NCBI GenBank assembly: GCA_002389905.1
Contig: DGRE01000006.1
Span: 1 to 20,911, forward strand
Direction of reading: 5' to 3'
DNA: 20,911 nucleotides
Source: Hungatella sp. UBA4396
Lineage (GTDB): Bacteria > Bacillota > Clostridia > Lachnospirales > Lachnospiraceae
How positions within the stretch are numbered: position 1 is the first letter of the stretch; the number at the start of each line of letters is the position of its first letter. Position numbers and translations under genes: made by a program. This document shows positions 8,069 to 15,512 of the stretch, one piece after another. The notes below the pieces were generated by a model. It was given only the letters and a program-made list of their open reading frames with translations, searched no databases and had not been told where the DNA came from.

Positions 8069-8127
8069 GTTACAATTCCCGCGTTTGCAGCCAATGCCGC
8101 ATAAAGCGAAACTTGTAACTTTATTTA
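8061..8127. repeat. 15-bp perfect inverted repeat between garD and the PPC gene
   Basis: TAAATAAAGTTACAA (8061-8075) and TTGTAACTTTATTTA (8113-8127) are exact reverse complements separated by 37 bases that hold further short complementary pieces (TGC-GC against GC-GCA). It starts 10 bases past the garD stop. It may form a long AU-rich stem acting as a terminator or 3'-end stabiliser for the operon, or be a spaced operator over the PPC promoter. Confidence 0.7.
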
Positions 8128-8136
8128 AGTCATTGA

Positions 8137-9654
8137 TCAGGTAATGGGAGCCGGATTAAAAATGCATAAGTCATTATAAAGCTTATATTTTTCCGTATAA
8201 GTCTCCTTGCGCCCGCTGGCAACATCGATAATTTCATGAAACAGCAGAGTCCCAATTTCCTCTATAGTGGCTTCTCCGGTTGCAATGGGGCCTGCATTTA
8301 CATCGATCAGGTCCAGCCACTGGTTTTTCATATCATTTCTGGAGCATACCTTGATTACCGGAGCCATGGCGAGGCCGTAAGGGGTTCCCCTTCCTGTCAT
8401 GAACACCTGAAGTCCGATTCCGCTTGCAAGCTGGCACGGCCCGCAGACAATATCGCTTGCAGGAGTTGCCGCATAGATAAGCCCTTTTTTAGTGGGCTTT
8501 TCCGCCGGGGACAGCACTTCCACAATGGGAGAGGTGCCGGACTTTGCAATGGAGCCCATGGCCTTTTCCACAATATTGGCTAATCCGCCTTTTTTATTTC
8601 CAGGGGTGGGGTTGGCGCTTCGGTCTACTTCGCCTTCTTTTAAATAATTATCATACCATTTCATTTCTTCCGCCAGCTTCTTCCCCACTTCTTCATTTAT
8701 GCAGCGCCGGGCAAGCAAATACACTCCATCCCGCACCTCCGTAACCTCGGAAAATAAAACCGTTGCTCCGCCTTTTACCAGCATATCGGAAGCATAGCCC
8801 GCCGAAGGGTTGGCGGTCACTCCGGAAAAAGCATCGCTGCCTCCGCACTGCATACCGATCAGAAGGTCAGAAAGGGGAAGGGTCTGTCTTTCTCTCTCAT
8901 TTAATATCTTCAGCTTCTTTTCAGCCATTTCCATCAGAGAGCCGATCATGTCGTCCATCCCCTTTTTCTCCTGGAGGATAATGACATTTTCCTCTGTAAT
9001 ATCTGCAGCATCGCAGATCATTTCCACAGAGAGCTTTTCGCAGCCAAGACCTACTACCATCATCTGTCCTCCGAAATTGGGGTGCTTGGACAGGTTTCTG
9101 AGAGTCCGGATGGGAATCTGGGCCTCCGGCGCATTAATGGCAACGCCGCATCCATAGGCATGGTTTACAGGCACGATTCCATCTACGTTGGGATATTTGG
9201 GAAGCAGCTCCCGCCTCATCCGCTCCACTGCCACATTGAGCACACCTGTCACGCACTGGACCGTGGTGCTGATTCCCAGGAGATTGCGTGTTCCCGCAGG
9301 CCCTCCCCATGGGTTTACATAGCCTTCCCAGACCGTAACCGGCGGTTCAGGCAGATCAGTTACCAGATCAGTGCCAAACTCCATGCTGTCCACATCCGGG
9401 GGAGCCGGCAGCTCCAGCATATGTTCGTTGATCCAGTCTCCCTTTGCAATGGCATCGACCGCGTAGCCCAAAACCACACCGTAACGGATGATCTCTCCTC
9501 CGGCAGGAATATCGCAAAGAGCGATCTTATGAGCCTGGGGAATGTCATGGCGGGCAGCCACTCCGTCCATCACTTCTGTGCCGGCCTTGATCTCATTGAC
9601 TGCAATGGCCACATTATCCTGTTCCTTGATCTTTATATACAATGGTACGCTCAC
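8137..9654 (-). CDS. garD: Galactarate dehydratase (UxaA/GarD family)
   Basis: A 505-residue enzyme of the UxaA/GarD family, predicted to remove water from meso-galactarate to give 5-dehydro-4-deoxy-D-glucarate. From memory it tracks E. coli GarD along nearly the whole length: an N-terminal SAF domain (about 5-80, with DNVAIAVNEIKAGT and IPAGGEIIRYG), then LLPKYPNVDGIV (150-161), YGCGVAINAPEA (167-178), MQCGGSDAFSGVTANP (about 274), DRSANPTPGNKKGGLANIVEKA, and the ending IFNPAPIT. These also differ from altronate dehydratase UxaA. The start is GTG at 9654, with GGGGGT eight bases upstream. It is the last gene of the tctC-tctB-tctA-larA-like-garD run, 13 bp after the LarA homologue. Related aldarate or altronate substrates cannot be excluded. 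Confidence 0.88.
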   Translation of the reverse strand: MSVPLYIKIKEQDNVAIAVNEIKAGTEVMDGVAARHDIPQAHKIALCDIPAGGEIIRYGVVLGYAVDAIAKGDWINEHMLELPAPPDVDSMEFGTDLVTDLPEPPVTVWEGYVNPWGGPAGTRNLLGISTTVQCVTGVLNVAVERMRRELLPKYPNVDGIVPVNHAYGCGVAINAPEAQIPIRTLRNLSKHPNFGGQMMVVGLGCEKLSVEMICDAADITEENVIILQEKKGMDDMIGSLMEMAEKKLKILNERERQTLPLSDLLIGMQCGGSDAFSGVTANPSAGYASDMLVKGGATVLFSEVTEVRDGVYLLARRCINEEVGKKLAEEMKWYDNYLKEGEVDRSANPTPGNKKGGLANIVEKAMGSIAKSGTSPIVEVLSPAEKPTKKGLIYAATPASDIVCGPCQLASGIGLQVFMTGRGTPYGLAMAPVIKVCSRNDMKNQWLDLIDVNAGPIATGEATIEEIGTLLFHEIIDVASGRKETYTEKYKLYNDLCIFNPAPIT

Positions 9655-9667
9655 GTATGTTTACCCC

Positions 9668-10978
9668 CTATATTCTGACAGGCGTTAAAACATTTCCCGC
9701 CTGGTCAAATTCCATTTCCTGGGGCTCTCCGACGGCTTCCAGCCCTTCATACTTACCTGCCTTCACGTCTTCATAGTAGGTTTCTGACAATAAAATGGTA
9801 TCAATATGGAGGCTGTTTGCGATTCTCACCATCCGGAGACTGCCCGGTTTTATCTTGTTGCATGTTCGGATGCATATCTGTATAGCTTCTTTATCGGTAG
9901 CCATCACACACGGTATCCGGGCAGAGGCCAGGACTGTGCTTGTGATGCAGTTGGGATACATCTTTTCCACATCCATTTCATCAAATATCTTTTTGGTGAT
10001 GGCACTGGCCAATCCGCATCCTAATGCATTGCCGTGGGAAGCCTGGCTCAAATTCAAAAAACAGGTTCTCTGGGTCCTGATGCCTCCCTTTGCATAGGGA
10101 GTGGAAAAGGTCCCTGTTATGTTTGGGTCCACTCCGGTCCCGCTGTAATTTTTTCCGATCTCATCCACCACCAGCACATCGGTCTCTCCCACGATCAGCC
10201 TGGGCATGTTGGAAAATGCATATGTTAAAAGCTCAGGCTCTCTCTTTAGAATGTTTTCCGCCAATATGGCTTCGATTTTACAGGTTTCATCGTATGCATT
10301 TTCTATGCAGGGAACAGCAAAAAGGATATTGGCTTTTTCCAGCACCACCTTTGCCATTTCGGGGATGTTCTGAGCTATCACATCCATACCGTCGCTGTGC
10401 ACCACCGAAGCGCCTGTCTGCTTTCCAAGTCCCACCGTCATCATCTTGCAGGGTCCGCTTTCATAAGGCCCCCGGAAGGCATTGTGAGGCTTTAACCGGC
10501 AGGAAATGATAATTCCATCTGCCTCATAAGCGTTCTTATCCAGAACAACCCGGCAGCCCCTTTCCGTATACCCCAGCTCTACCACTTCCATGGAGGAGCG
10601 GATGGGACATCCCATAGTCTCCTCCGTAATGTTATAGCTTTCCAGCACCTGAAGCTGCCCCCGGGCCGTGGCCCCTCCATGGCTTCCCATGGCAGGGACA
10701 ATAAATGGCTCTGCACCTCTGGACTTTACGAAATCCACAATGGCCCTGGTGATAATATCCACGTTGCGGATACCCCGGCTTCCCGCAGTAATTGCAATGC
10801 TCATTTTCGGCTTGATGATCGAAGAAAACTTTTCCTGCTCCAGTTCTTTCCAGACAGCCTGGGGAATATCCTCAGGCTTAATAGACTCTGCCGGAAACTT
10901 CTGCCGGGCACGGAACATTCTGGGTATTTCCACATCCTTTAAAAGCTGGGAAACACCCCCTCCGTTTATCACATTCAT
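9668..10978 (-). CDS. LarA-type nickel-pincer racemase/epimerase homologue (operon copy)
   Basis: A 436-residue member of the lactate racemase LarA family (DUF2088-type N-terminal domain). LarA uses a nickel pincer nucleotide to shuttle hydride at the hydroxyl-bearing carbon of 2-hydroxy acids. H100 (MGSHGG), H165 (KPH), K178 (PCKMM) and H194 (VHSDG) have nearly the same spacing as H108, H174, K184 and H200 of the Lactobacillus plantarum enzyme, where the lysine anchors the cofactor and H200 binds nickel. Known homologues include malate and phenyllactate racemases and a gluconate 2-epimerase, so 'lactate' should not be assumed. Placement between a TTT transporter and garD points to C2 epimerisation of a sugar acid. 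The AGGAAAGGA site lies before the ATG, and the gaps are 17 bp to tctA and 13 bp to garD. No larB, larC or larE is in the window. Confidence 0.88.
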   Translation of the reverse strand: MNVINGGGVSQLLKDVEIPRMFRARQKFPAESIKPEDIPQAVWKELEQEKFSSIIKPKMSIAITAGSRGIRNVDIITRAIVDFVKSRGAEPFIVPAMGSHGGATARGQLQVLESYNITEETMGCPIRSSMEVVELGYTERGCRVVLDKNAYEADGIIISCRLKPHNAFRGPYESGPCKMMTVGLGKQTGASVVHSDGMDVIAQNIPEMAKVVLEKANILFAVPCIENAYDETCKIEAILAENILKREPELLTYAFSNMPRLIVGETDVLVVDEIGKNYSGTGVDPNITGTFSTPYAKGGIRTQRTCFLNLSQASHGNALGCGLASAITKKIFDEMDVEKMYPNCITSTVLASARIPCVMATDKEAIQICIRTCNKIKPGSLRMVRIANSLHIDTILLSETYYEDVKAGKYEGLEAVGEPQEMEFDQAGNVLTPVRI

Positions 10979-10995
10979 TCTGAATCATTCCTTTC

Positions 10996-12495
10996 CTACT
11001 TTTGAGTGCCCACATTACACTTCCTGGAAGCAACAACCTGCTTGTATCCAGTCCAGATCACCATTCCAACGGTAAACAGAATAAATGCAGCCGCAATAGG
11101 TGACTGGAAGAATGCGAAGAAATTGTTGTTGCTGTACATCAAACCTCTGATCAGATTTTCTTCCACAACTTTTCCCAAAACAAAGCCCAGAATCATAGGA
11201 GCTTGAGGGAATTTGTGCTTTGCCATAAAAAATCCGATGACACCAAAAAGAAGAGATGTCCATACGTCAAACATGTTGTGATTCGTTCCATAGGTACCGA
11301 CAATACAAAGCACCAGTACTGCAGGAAGCAAAATATACTTGGGAACTTCCAACACTTTTATAAACAAACGGATTCCGCCGAATTCCACTACAAGCATCAT
11401 AATTGTTGCAATAAGAAATGCGGCAAAGATACCGTAAACAAGAGGTCCGCTGTTCTTAAACAACAAGGGGCCGGGAGTGATTCCATGGAGAGTCAGACCG
11501 CCCAGAATCATGGCTGTTACCGTATCTCCGGGAATTCCCAAAGTCAGCAGCGGGATTAAAGCTCCGCCAATGGAGGAGTTATTCGATGTCTCAGTTGCTA
11601 TCACACCGTCAATCACACCGGTTCCGAATTTTTCCGGATATTTACTCTGCTGTTTTGCCACACTATATGCCACAATGTTGGAAGTGGCTCCGCCAATTCC
11701 CGGCAGGATACCGATACCAATGCCAATCAGGGCAGAACGAATGAAATTGACAAACTGTTCCTTGAATTCCTTCAGGGAAATTCCAAAGCCTTTAATCTTG
11801 TAATTCATGATTTTCTGTTCATTTGACTTAACTCCGGTCACAGCCACATTTAAAATCTCCGCTACCGCAAAGAGCCCGATCATAACCGGAAGCTGCTGAA
11901 ACCCGTTTTCCAGATCCTGAAGCCCAAATGTAAACCGTTCTGCACCTCCGATCGATGCAATTCCAAAAAGGGAAAAGGTCAAGCCGGCCACACCGCTCAT
12001 CAATCCCTTTAACAGACTGTCTCCCACCATAGCCCCTATCATTGTCAGGGCAAACAGGCAGATGGCAAAATACTCATAGGGGCCGAATTTCAGCGCAATC
12101 TTCGCCAGAGAAGGGGCAATGAAAATCAGTGCCACAATGGAAAGTATGGTTCCCAGGAAGGAATATAAAATGCCGATACCCAGGGCCTTTCCCCCCTCTC
12201 CCCGGTCTGCCATAGGTCCTCCGTCAAAAGTGGTAGCCACAGAAGACGGGGTTCCGGGAATTTTTAACAGTATGGCGGAAATCAGACCGCCGGAAGTACC
12301 TCCCACATAAAGAGCCACCAGCATGGATATCCCGTTTAAGGGGGACATGGAAAATGTCAGTGGCAGGCAGAGAGCCACGCCCATGGTAGATGTCAGCCCA
12401 GGGATAGAGCCGAATATAATGCCGATTACCACGCCGATGAAAAGCACGGCAAAGCAGCCTGGATTCAATACAGATAACAAACCTTCAAGCGCCAT
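10996..12495 (-). CDS. tctA: Tripartite tricarboxylate transporter large permease, TctA family
   Basis: A 499-residue plasma-membrane protein with about eleven or twelve hydrophobic segments. It carries TctA hallmarks: GSIPGLTSTMGVALCLPLTF (about 29-48), YVGGTSGGLISAILLKIPGT (about 63-82) followed by DGGPMADRGEGGKALG, and in the second half GIGILPGIGGATSNIVAY (about 259-276). TctA is the main channel subunit of TTT carriers, which import carboxylates captured by an extracytoplasmic TctC protein, driven by an ion gradient. AGGAGG stands seven bases before the ATG. It is 11 bp from tctB and 17 bp from the LarA homologue, so it is clearly co-transcribed. Substrate is inferred to be a sugar diacid or hydroxy acid from its neighbours, not from its own sequence. 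Confidence 0.95.
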   Translation of the reverse strand: MALEGLLSVLNPGCFAVLFIGVVIGIIFGSIPGLTSTMGVALCLPLTFSMSPLNGISMLVALYVGGTSGGLISAILLKIPGTPSSVATTFDGGPMADRGEGGKALGIGILYSFLGTILSIVALIFIAPSLAKIALKFGPYEYFAICLFALTMIGAMVGDSLLKGLMSGVAGLTFSLFGIASIGGAERFTFGLQDLENGFQQLPVMIGLFAVAEILNVAVTGVKSNEQKIMNYKIKGFGISLKEFKEQFVNFIRSALIGIGIGILPGIGGATSNIVAYSVAKQQSKYPEKFGTGVIDGVIATETSNNSSIGGALIPLLTLGIPGDTVTAMILGGLTLHGITPGPLLFKNSGPLVYGIFAAFLIATIMMLVVEFGGIRLFIKVLEVPKYILLPAVLVLCIVGTYGTNHNMFDVWTSLLFGVIGFFMAKHKFPQAPMILGFVLGKVVEENLIRGLMYSNNNFFAFFQSPIAAAFILFTVGMVIWTGYKQVVASRKCNVGTQK

Positions 12496-12506
12496 GATAA
12501 GTCCTC

Positions 12507-12977
12507 CTATCCTAAAATGCCGGCAGGCAGTATCAGGTAAAATACATTTTCAAACAACAGATTCACAAGGACCGGCAAAAGAACAGAAACGACCGTAAAA
12601 ACAATCAACTGTTTCTTATTAACCAGCTCTTTGGGAACAAACAGCATCATCTGTATGAACATATATACAATAGAGGTGATGACAAATCCCACCGGCTCCA
12701 GCAAGAGCACATATAAAAACAATAAAATCAGGGTTAGAAAAAATCCCTTTAGATTCCCTTTTTCTCCTTCTTCCCGGGGGCACTTGTCCAAAACAGTGGT
12801 TACCACCAGCAGACCGCTTATGAGCAGCCAGAGCGCTGAACACAGCTTTGGCATAAAGTCACCGCCCTGTCCCATGGCCGCCCCCACTTCAATGCTCTGT
12901 GCAGAAACAAACAGCAGGGCACCGAATATAAATATCACCATATTGACCACAAGCTCTGAAAAATTTTTCGTTTTCAT
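12507..12977 (-). CDS. tctB: Tripartite tricarboxylate transporter small permease, TctB family
   Basis: A 156-residue protein with about four membrane segments (roughly 10-26, 40-62, 80-112 and 120-152), the size and layout of TctB, the small membrane subunit of TTT transporters. Sequence conservation in this family is low, so the call rests mainly on hydrophobic pattern, length and its place between tctC (20-bp gap) and tctA (11-bp gap). GAGAGGAAT precedes the ATG. Confidence 0.9.
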   Translation of the reverse strand: MKTKNFSELVVNMVIFIFGALLFVSAQSIEVGAAMGQGGDFMPKLCSALWLLISGLLVVTTVLDKCPREEGEKGNLKGFFLTLILLFLYVLLLEPVGFVITSIVYMFIQMMLFVPKELVNKKQLIVFTVVSVLLPVLVNLLFENVFYLILPAGILG

Positions 12978-12997
12978 AAGATATTCCTCTCTGTCAG

Positions 12998-14032
12998 TTA
13001 TTTTGCGCCGAAATCAACCTCTTTTAACAGCGCTTCAATCTCTGCAAATTTTGCCAGTCCTTCGTCCTTGGGGAGGAATACAGGCTGCTGGTAATAAGAA
13101 TTATATATTTTCTCCTGATATTCTGAGTTATTTTCAATAGTGTCCTTTACAGCGGCGTTAAACGCTTCTACCAGACCCTCATCGGTGCCCTCAGGAAATG
13201 CGAAGAAATAATAAAATGGCAGGTTAATATCATATCCTAAGTTTTTCATGGCCTTAACGTCAATACCTTCTGCTTCCACAACCAGGTCATTATCTCCATC
13301 CATGGCAAGAGGAACCAGTGTGCCTTCCTTCACGTAATCCTTTACAGAGCCGTATGCCGCCAGAATCACATCCACATGTCCTCCCAGAACTGCTGCCAGA
13401 CGGTCTGCAGCAGAACCTGCATCTACAATGTTGACATCAAAGCCGGCATTTTTCATCTGCATGGCCACTGCATAAGAAGTAGCGCCTGTCTGGGCAGCCA
13501 TCTTCAATTTTCCAGGATTTTCCTTGGTGTAATTGTAAAGCTCCTCCAGAGTATTAATTCCCAGGCTGGAATTAACTGTTACCACGTTTCCAGCGCTGAG
13601 TCCTGCAATGGAAGCAAAATTGTAGGCTTCAAAGCCATAATTGGTAGCTCCGCTGGCCTGGTTCACCAAAAATGCTGTGTGATAAAATACTACAGAGCTT
13701 CCATCATTCTTAGCATCCTTGACCTGTCTGGTTCCGGTAGCTCCGCCGTTTCCATTGACATTGGAAACCACAAAATTAGCAGGAAGCTTTGCAGTCAGCT
13801 CCTGAGCCAAAAGTCTGGCATTAAAGTCCGTGTCCCCTCCCGCACCGGCTGGAACAATAATTTCTACGTTTTTTGGCCACTTGACCTCAGCGGCGGCGGC
13901 TTCTGTCTTCGCATCTGTCCCAGCCGATCCTGCTGCCGCCGTTGCTGACGGAGTTTGTCCTCCTCCCCCGCATGCTGTTAAAAGTCCTGCTGTTGTTACT
14001 GCCATTACCAAACTAACCACTCTCTTAAACAT
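12998..14032 (-). CDS. tctC: Tripartite tricarboxylate transporter substrate-binding lipoprotein, TctC family
   Basis: A 344-residue extracellular solute receptor. The N-terminus is a lipoprotein signal with a lipobox ending LTAC (Cys 21), followed by a Gly/Ala/Thr-rich linker to about residue 49, then a Bug/TctC fold starting VEIIVPAGAGGDTDFNARLL. In this family the first glycine-rich loop contacts a carboxylate of the ligand. A lipid-anchored receptor is expected in a Gram-positive cell, in contrast to the free periplasmic form of Proteobacteria. GGAGAAGGAG precedes the ATG. It heads the tctC-tctB-tctA-larA-like-garD operon and has its own promoter at 14090-14118. Ligand unknown, probably a C4-C6 hydroxy- or dicarboxylate. 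Confidence 0.95.
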   Translation of the reverse strand: MFKRVVSLVMAVTTAGLLTACGGGGQTPSATAAAGSAGTDAKTEAAAAEVKWPKNVEIIVPAGAGGDTDFNARLLAQELTAKLPANFVVSNVNGNGGATGTRQVKDAKNDGSSVVFYHTAFLVNQASGATNYGFEAYNFASIAGLSAGNVVTVNSSLGINTLEELYNYTKENPGKLKMAAQTGATSYAVAMQMKNAGFDVNIVDAGSAADRLAAVLGGHVDVILAAYGSVKDYVKEGTLVPLAMDGDNDLVVEAEGIDVKAMKNLGYDINLPFYYFFAFPEGTDEGLVEAFNAAVKDTIENNSEYQEKIYNSYYQQPVFLPKDEGLAKFAEIEALLKEVDFGAK

Positions 14033-14089
14033 AACTTTCTCTCCTTCTCCTTTTAAGCACTTTGCCCTTTTTTTAATTTAATCACTTTT

Positions 14090-14118
14090 ATTATATAGTC
14101 AAAATTACCATTTGTAAA
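14090..14118 (-). promoter_or_regulatory. Sigma-A promoter of the tctC-garD operon
   Basis: On the minus strand, TTTACA (14118-14113) and a perfect TATAAT (14095-14090) are 17 bp apart, about 58 bases before the tctC ATG. The -35 sits in TTAATTTTACA, similar to TTAATTTGACA at the -35 of the upstream enolase-superfamily gene. I saw no sigma-54-type GG-N10-GC element in this AT-rich gap. Confidence 0.75.
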
Positions 14119-14167
14119 ATTAATAGATTTTATATTACTATAACTTTTTTTAAGAGTACTTCTTATA

Positions 14168-15337
14168 TCAATAGGCTGCCCGCACAGCAAAATTATTTTT
14201 ATTTTTTTCTGTGTAAAAACATTTCACGCTCTCTAAAGTACCTTCTTTTTCCAACTTCGGGAGATCTATGCGAATCGGGCATCCGATAATATCCGGCAGG
14301 TACAATCTGCCGTTTTTCTCCTCAGGCTTCACTTTAAGGCAGTCCCCAATTGGTTCAGTCATGGGCTCATGGTTCTCCAAAAGCTCATTTTCATCATAAA
14401 GGGCACCAAATGCCGCATTGATCCATACAGTGCCGCCGGATGAGAACCGGAGCCCCTTATCCTTTGTCAATTGCCTTATTTTCATTAAATCACTCATTTT
14501 TGACATACGTCCAACAAGAGGCATTAAATGTCCTACTCCCTTTTCTGCGTAAGTTTCAAAGGCAAAATAGTTTCTCATGGATTCGCCATAGCTTATGACC
14601 ATGCCGGTTTTTTCTTTCACTTCTTTGATTGCATTCATATCATGAGAGTGTACCGGCTCTTCATACCAGGCTATGTTGTACGGACGGACCATATCAGCAA
14701 ACCCCACAGCCTGTTCAACGTTCCAGACCTGATTTCCATCCACTGCGATCTCCACATGGTTTCCTACCGCTTTTCGCACCTTTTCTACCCGGCGCACATC
14801 CCGTTCCATATTTTTACCCCAGTCGCTTCCAACCTTAAGCTTGACTGTGCGGTATCCTTCTTCCACGTAACGAACCATATCGGCAACCAGGTCATCGTCG
14901 TCAGATAATAAAGACCCGCCTCCTTTGTATGCTGCCGCCCAGTCCTTGTCGGCTCCTAAATAGCGATGAAGGGGTTTGTCCGCCCTCTTGGACATGATTT
15001 CCAGCATGATCAGATCCAACTGCCCCAAGTCCACAATCTGACCGCTTTGAAATCCAAAATTCCTCATTTTCCAATATATAAAGTCGTACCACTCTTTATA
15101 GGTTTTGGTTTCGCCTGTAAGGATCAAAGGCAAGATGTTATTTACGATTCCTGTCGAACAAAAGGTTCCTCCATAAAAGCCTTCTGTATCAAAAATTTGA
15201 ATCCAGCCCTGAATTGGTGCATAATTGCCAAAGCCTCCCGTGGCATCCCTCCAGGGCTTTTTCACCTTTATAGGATTGAAATTGTAATAAACTGCTTTTG
15301 AAAATGTGATTTTTTGATTCTCGTCAATGTGAAACAT
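14168..15337 (-). CDS. Enolase-superfamily (mandelate racemase/muconate lactonizing-like) protein
   Basis: A 389-residue protein with the two-domain enolase-superfamily build: an N-terminal cap (about 1-130) and a barrel with K166-L-K168 on strand 2, D200-G-N202 on strand 3, E226 in WYEEP on strand 4 and E252 in YGES on strand 5. These match the metal ligands and strand-2 base of acid-sugar dehydratases. The strand-6 Asp and strand-7 His of the mandelate-racemase dyad appear to be missing: the corresponding stretches read LMPLVGRMSK (271-280) and LRFSSGG (296-302). An acid-sugar dehydratase or epimerase role fits the context, but the chemistry may differ. The ATG at 15337 is preferred over TTG/GTG codons 3-6 bases upstream because AAGGAGGT lies eight bases before it. 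It has its own promoter and lies 135 bp before tctC. Confidence 0.82.
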   Translation of the reverse strand: MFHIDENQKITFSKAVYYNFNPIKVKKPWRDATGGFGNYAPIQGWIQIFDTEGFYGGTFCSTGIVNNILPLILTGETKTYKEWYDFIYWKMRNFGFQSGQIVDLGQLDLIMLEIMSKRADKPLHRYLGADKDWAAAYKGGGSLLSDDDDLVADMVRYVEEGYRTVKLKVGSDWGKNMERDVRRVEKVRKAVGNHVEIAVDGNQVWNVEQAVGFADMVRPYNIAWYEEPVHSHDMNAIKEVKEKTGMVISYGESMRNYFAFETYAEKGVGHLMPLVGRMSKMSDLMKIRQLTKDKGLRFSSGGTVWINAAFGALYDENELLENHEPMTEPIGDCLKVKPEEKNGRLYLPDIIGCPIRIDLPKLEKEGTLESVKCFYTEKNKNNFAVRAAY

Positions 15338-15375
15338 CACCAATTACCTCCTTGATCTTTTTTGTTTCTGATCAT

Positions 15376-15403
15376 ATCTTACAATAATGTTTGGGAATGT
15401 CAA
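15376..15403 (-). promoter_or_regulatory. Sigma-A promoter of the enolase-superfamily gene
   Basis: On the minus strand, a perfect TTGACA (15403-15398) and TAAGAT (15381-15376) are 16 bp apart, about 40 bases before the ATG. It is divergent from the promoter of the PrpR_N regulator, in a gap of 175 bp that would hold shared operators. Confidence 0.7.
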
Positions 15404-15441
15404 ATTAACTTATTAAAGCTCCGCTTTTTGTTTTATAATTG

Positions 15442-15470
15442 TTGCAAATTGATTTACTTTTAAATATAAT
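15442..15470 (+). promoter_or_regulatory. Sigma-A promoter of the PrpR_N-type regulator
   Basis: TTGCAA (15442-15447) and a perfect TATAAT (15465-15470) are 17 bp apart, about 42 bases before the chosen start. A second TATAAT lies at 15434-15439. Confidence 0.7.
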
Positions 15471-15512
15471 TGAAACACAACTGTTTTAACCCCTGTCATG
15501 AAAGGATTTTAT

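Noticed and set aside
9082..9678. 198-residue open frame antisense to garD
   Set aside because: It is a shadow frame over a well-supported gene, with no recognisable domain or ribosome binding site.
13376..13948. 190-residue open frame antisense to tctC
   Set aside because: It is composed of antisense codons of a clear lipoprotein gene and resembles no known family.
14148..14166. Short palindromic stretch AAGAGTACTTCTT after the enolase-superfamily gene as a terminator
   Set aside because: The stem is only a few pairs and no T-run follows on the minus strand, so read-through into tctC remains possible.
15498..15512. Upstream ATG for the PrpR_N-type regulator
   Set aside because: No ribosome binding site precedes it, while AAAGGA lies at the right distance before the ATG at 15513.
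14033..15512. Sigma-54 (-24/-12) promoters as targets of the AAA+ regulator
   Set aside because: I looked for GG-N10-GC elements in both intergenic gaps and saw none; sigma-A boxes explain both.
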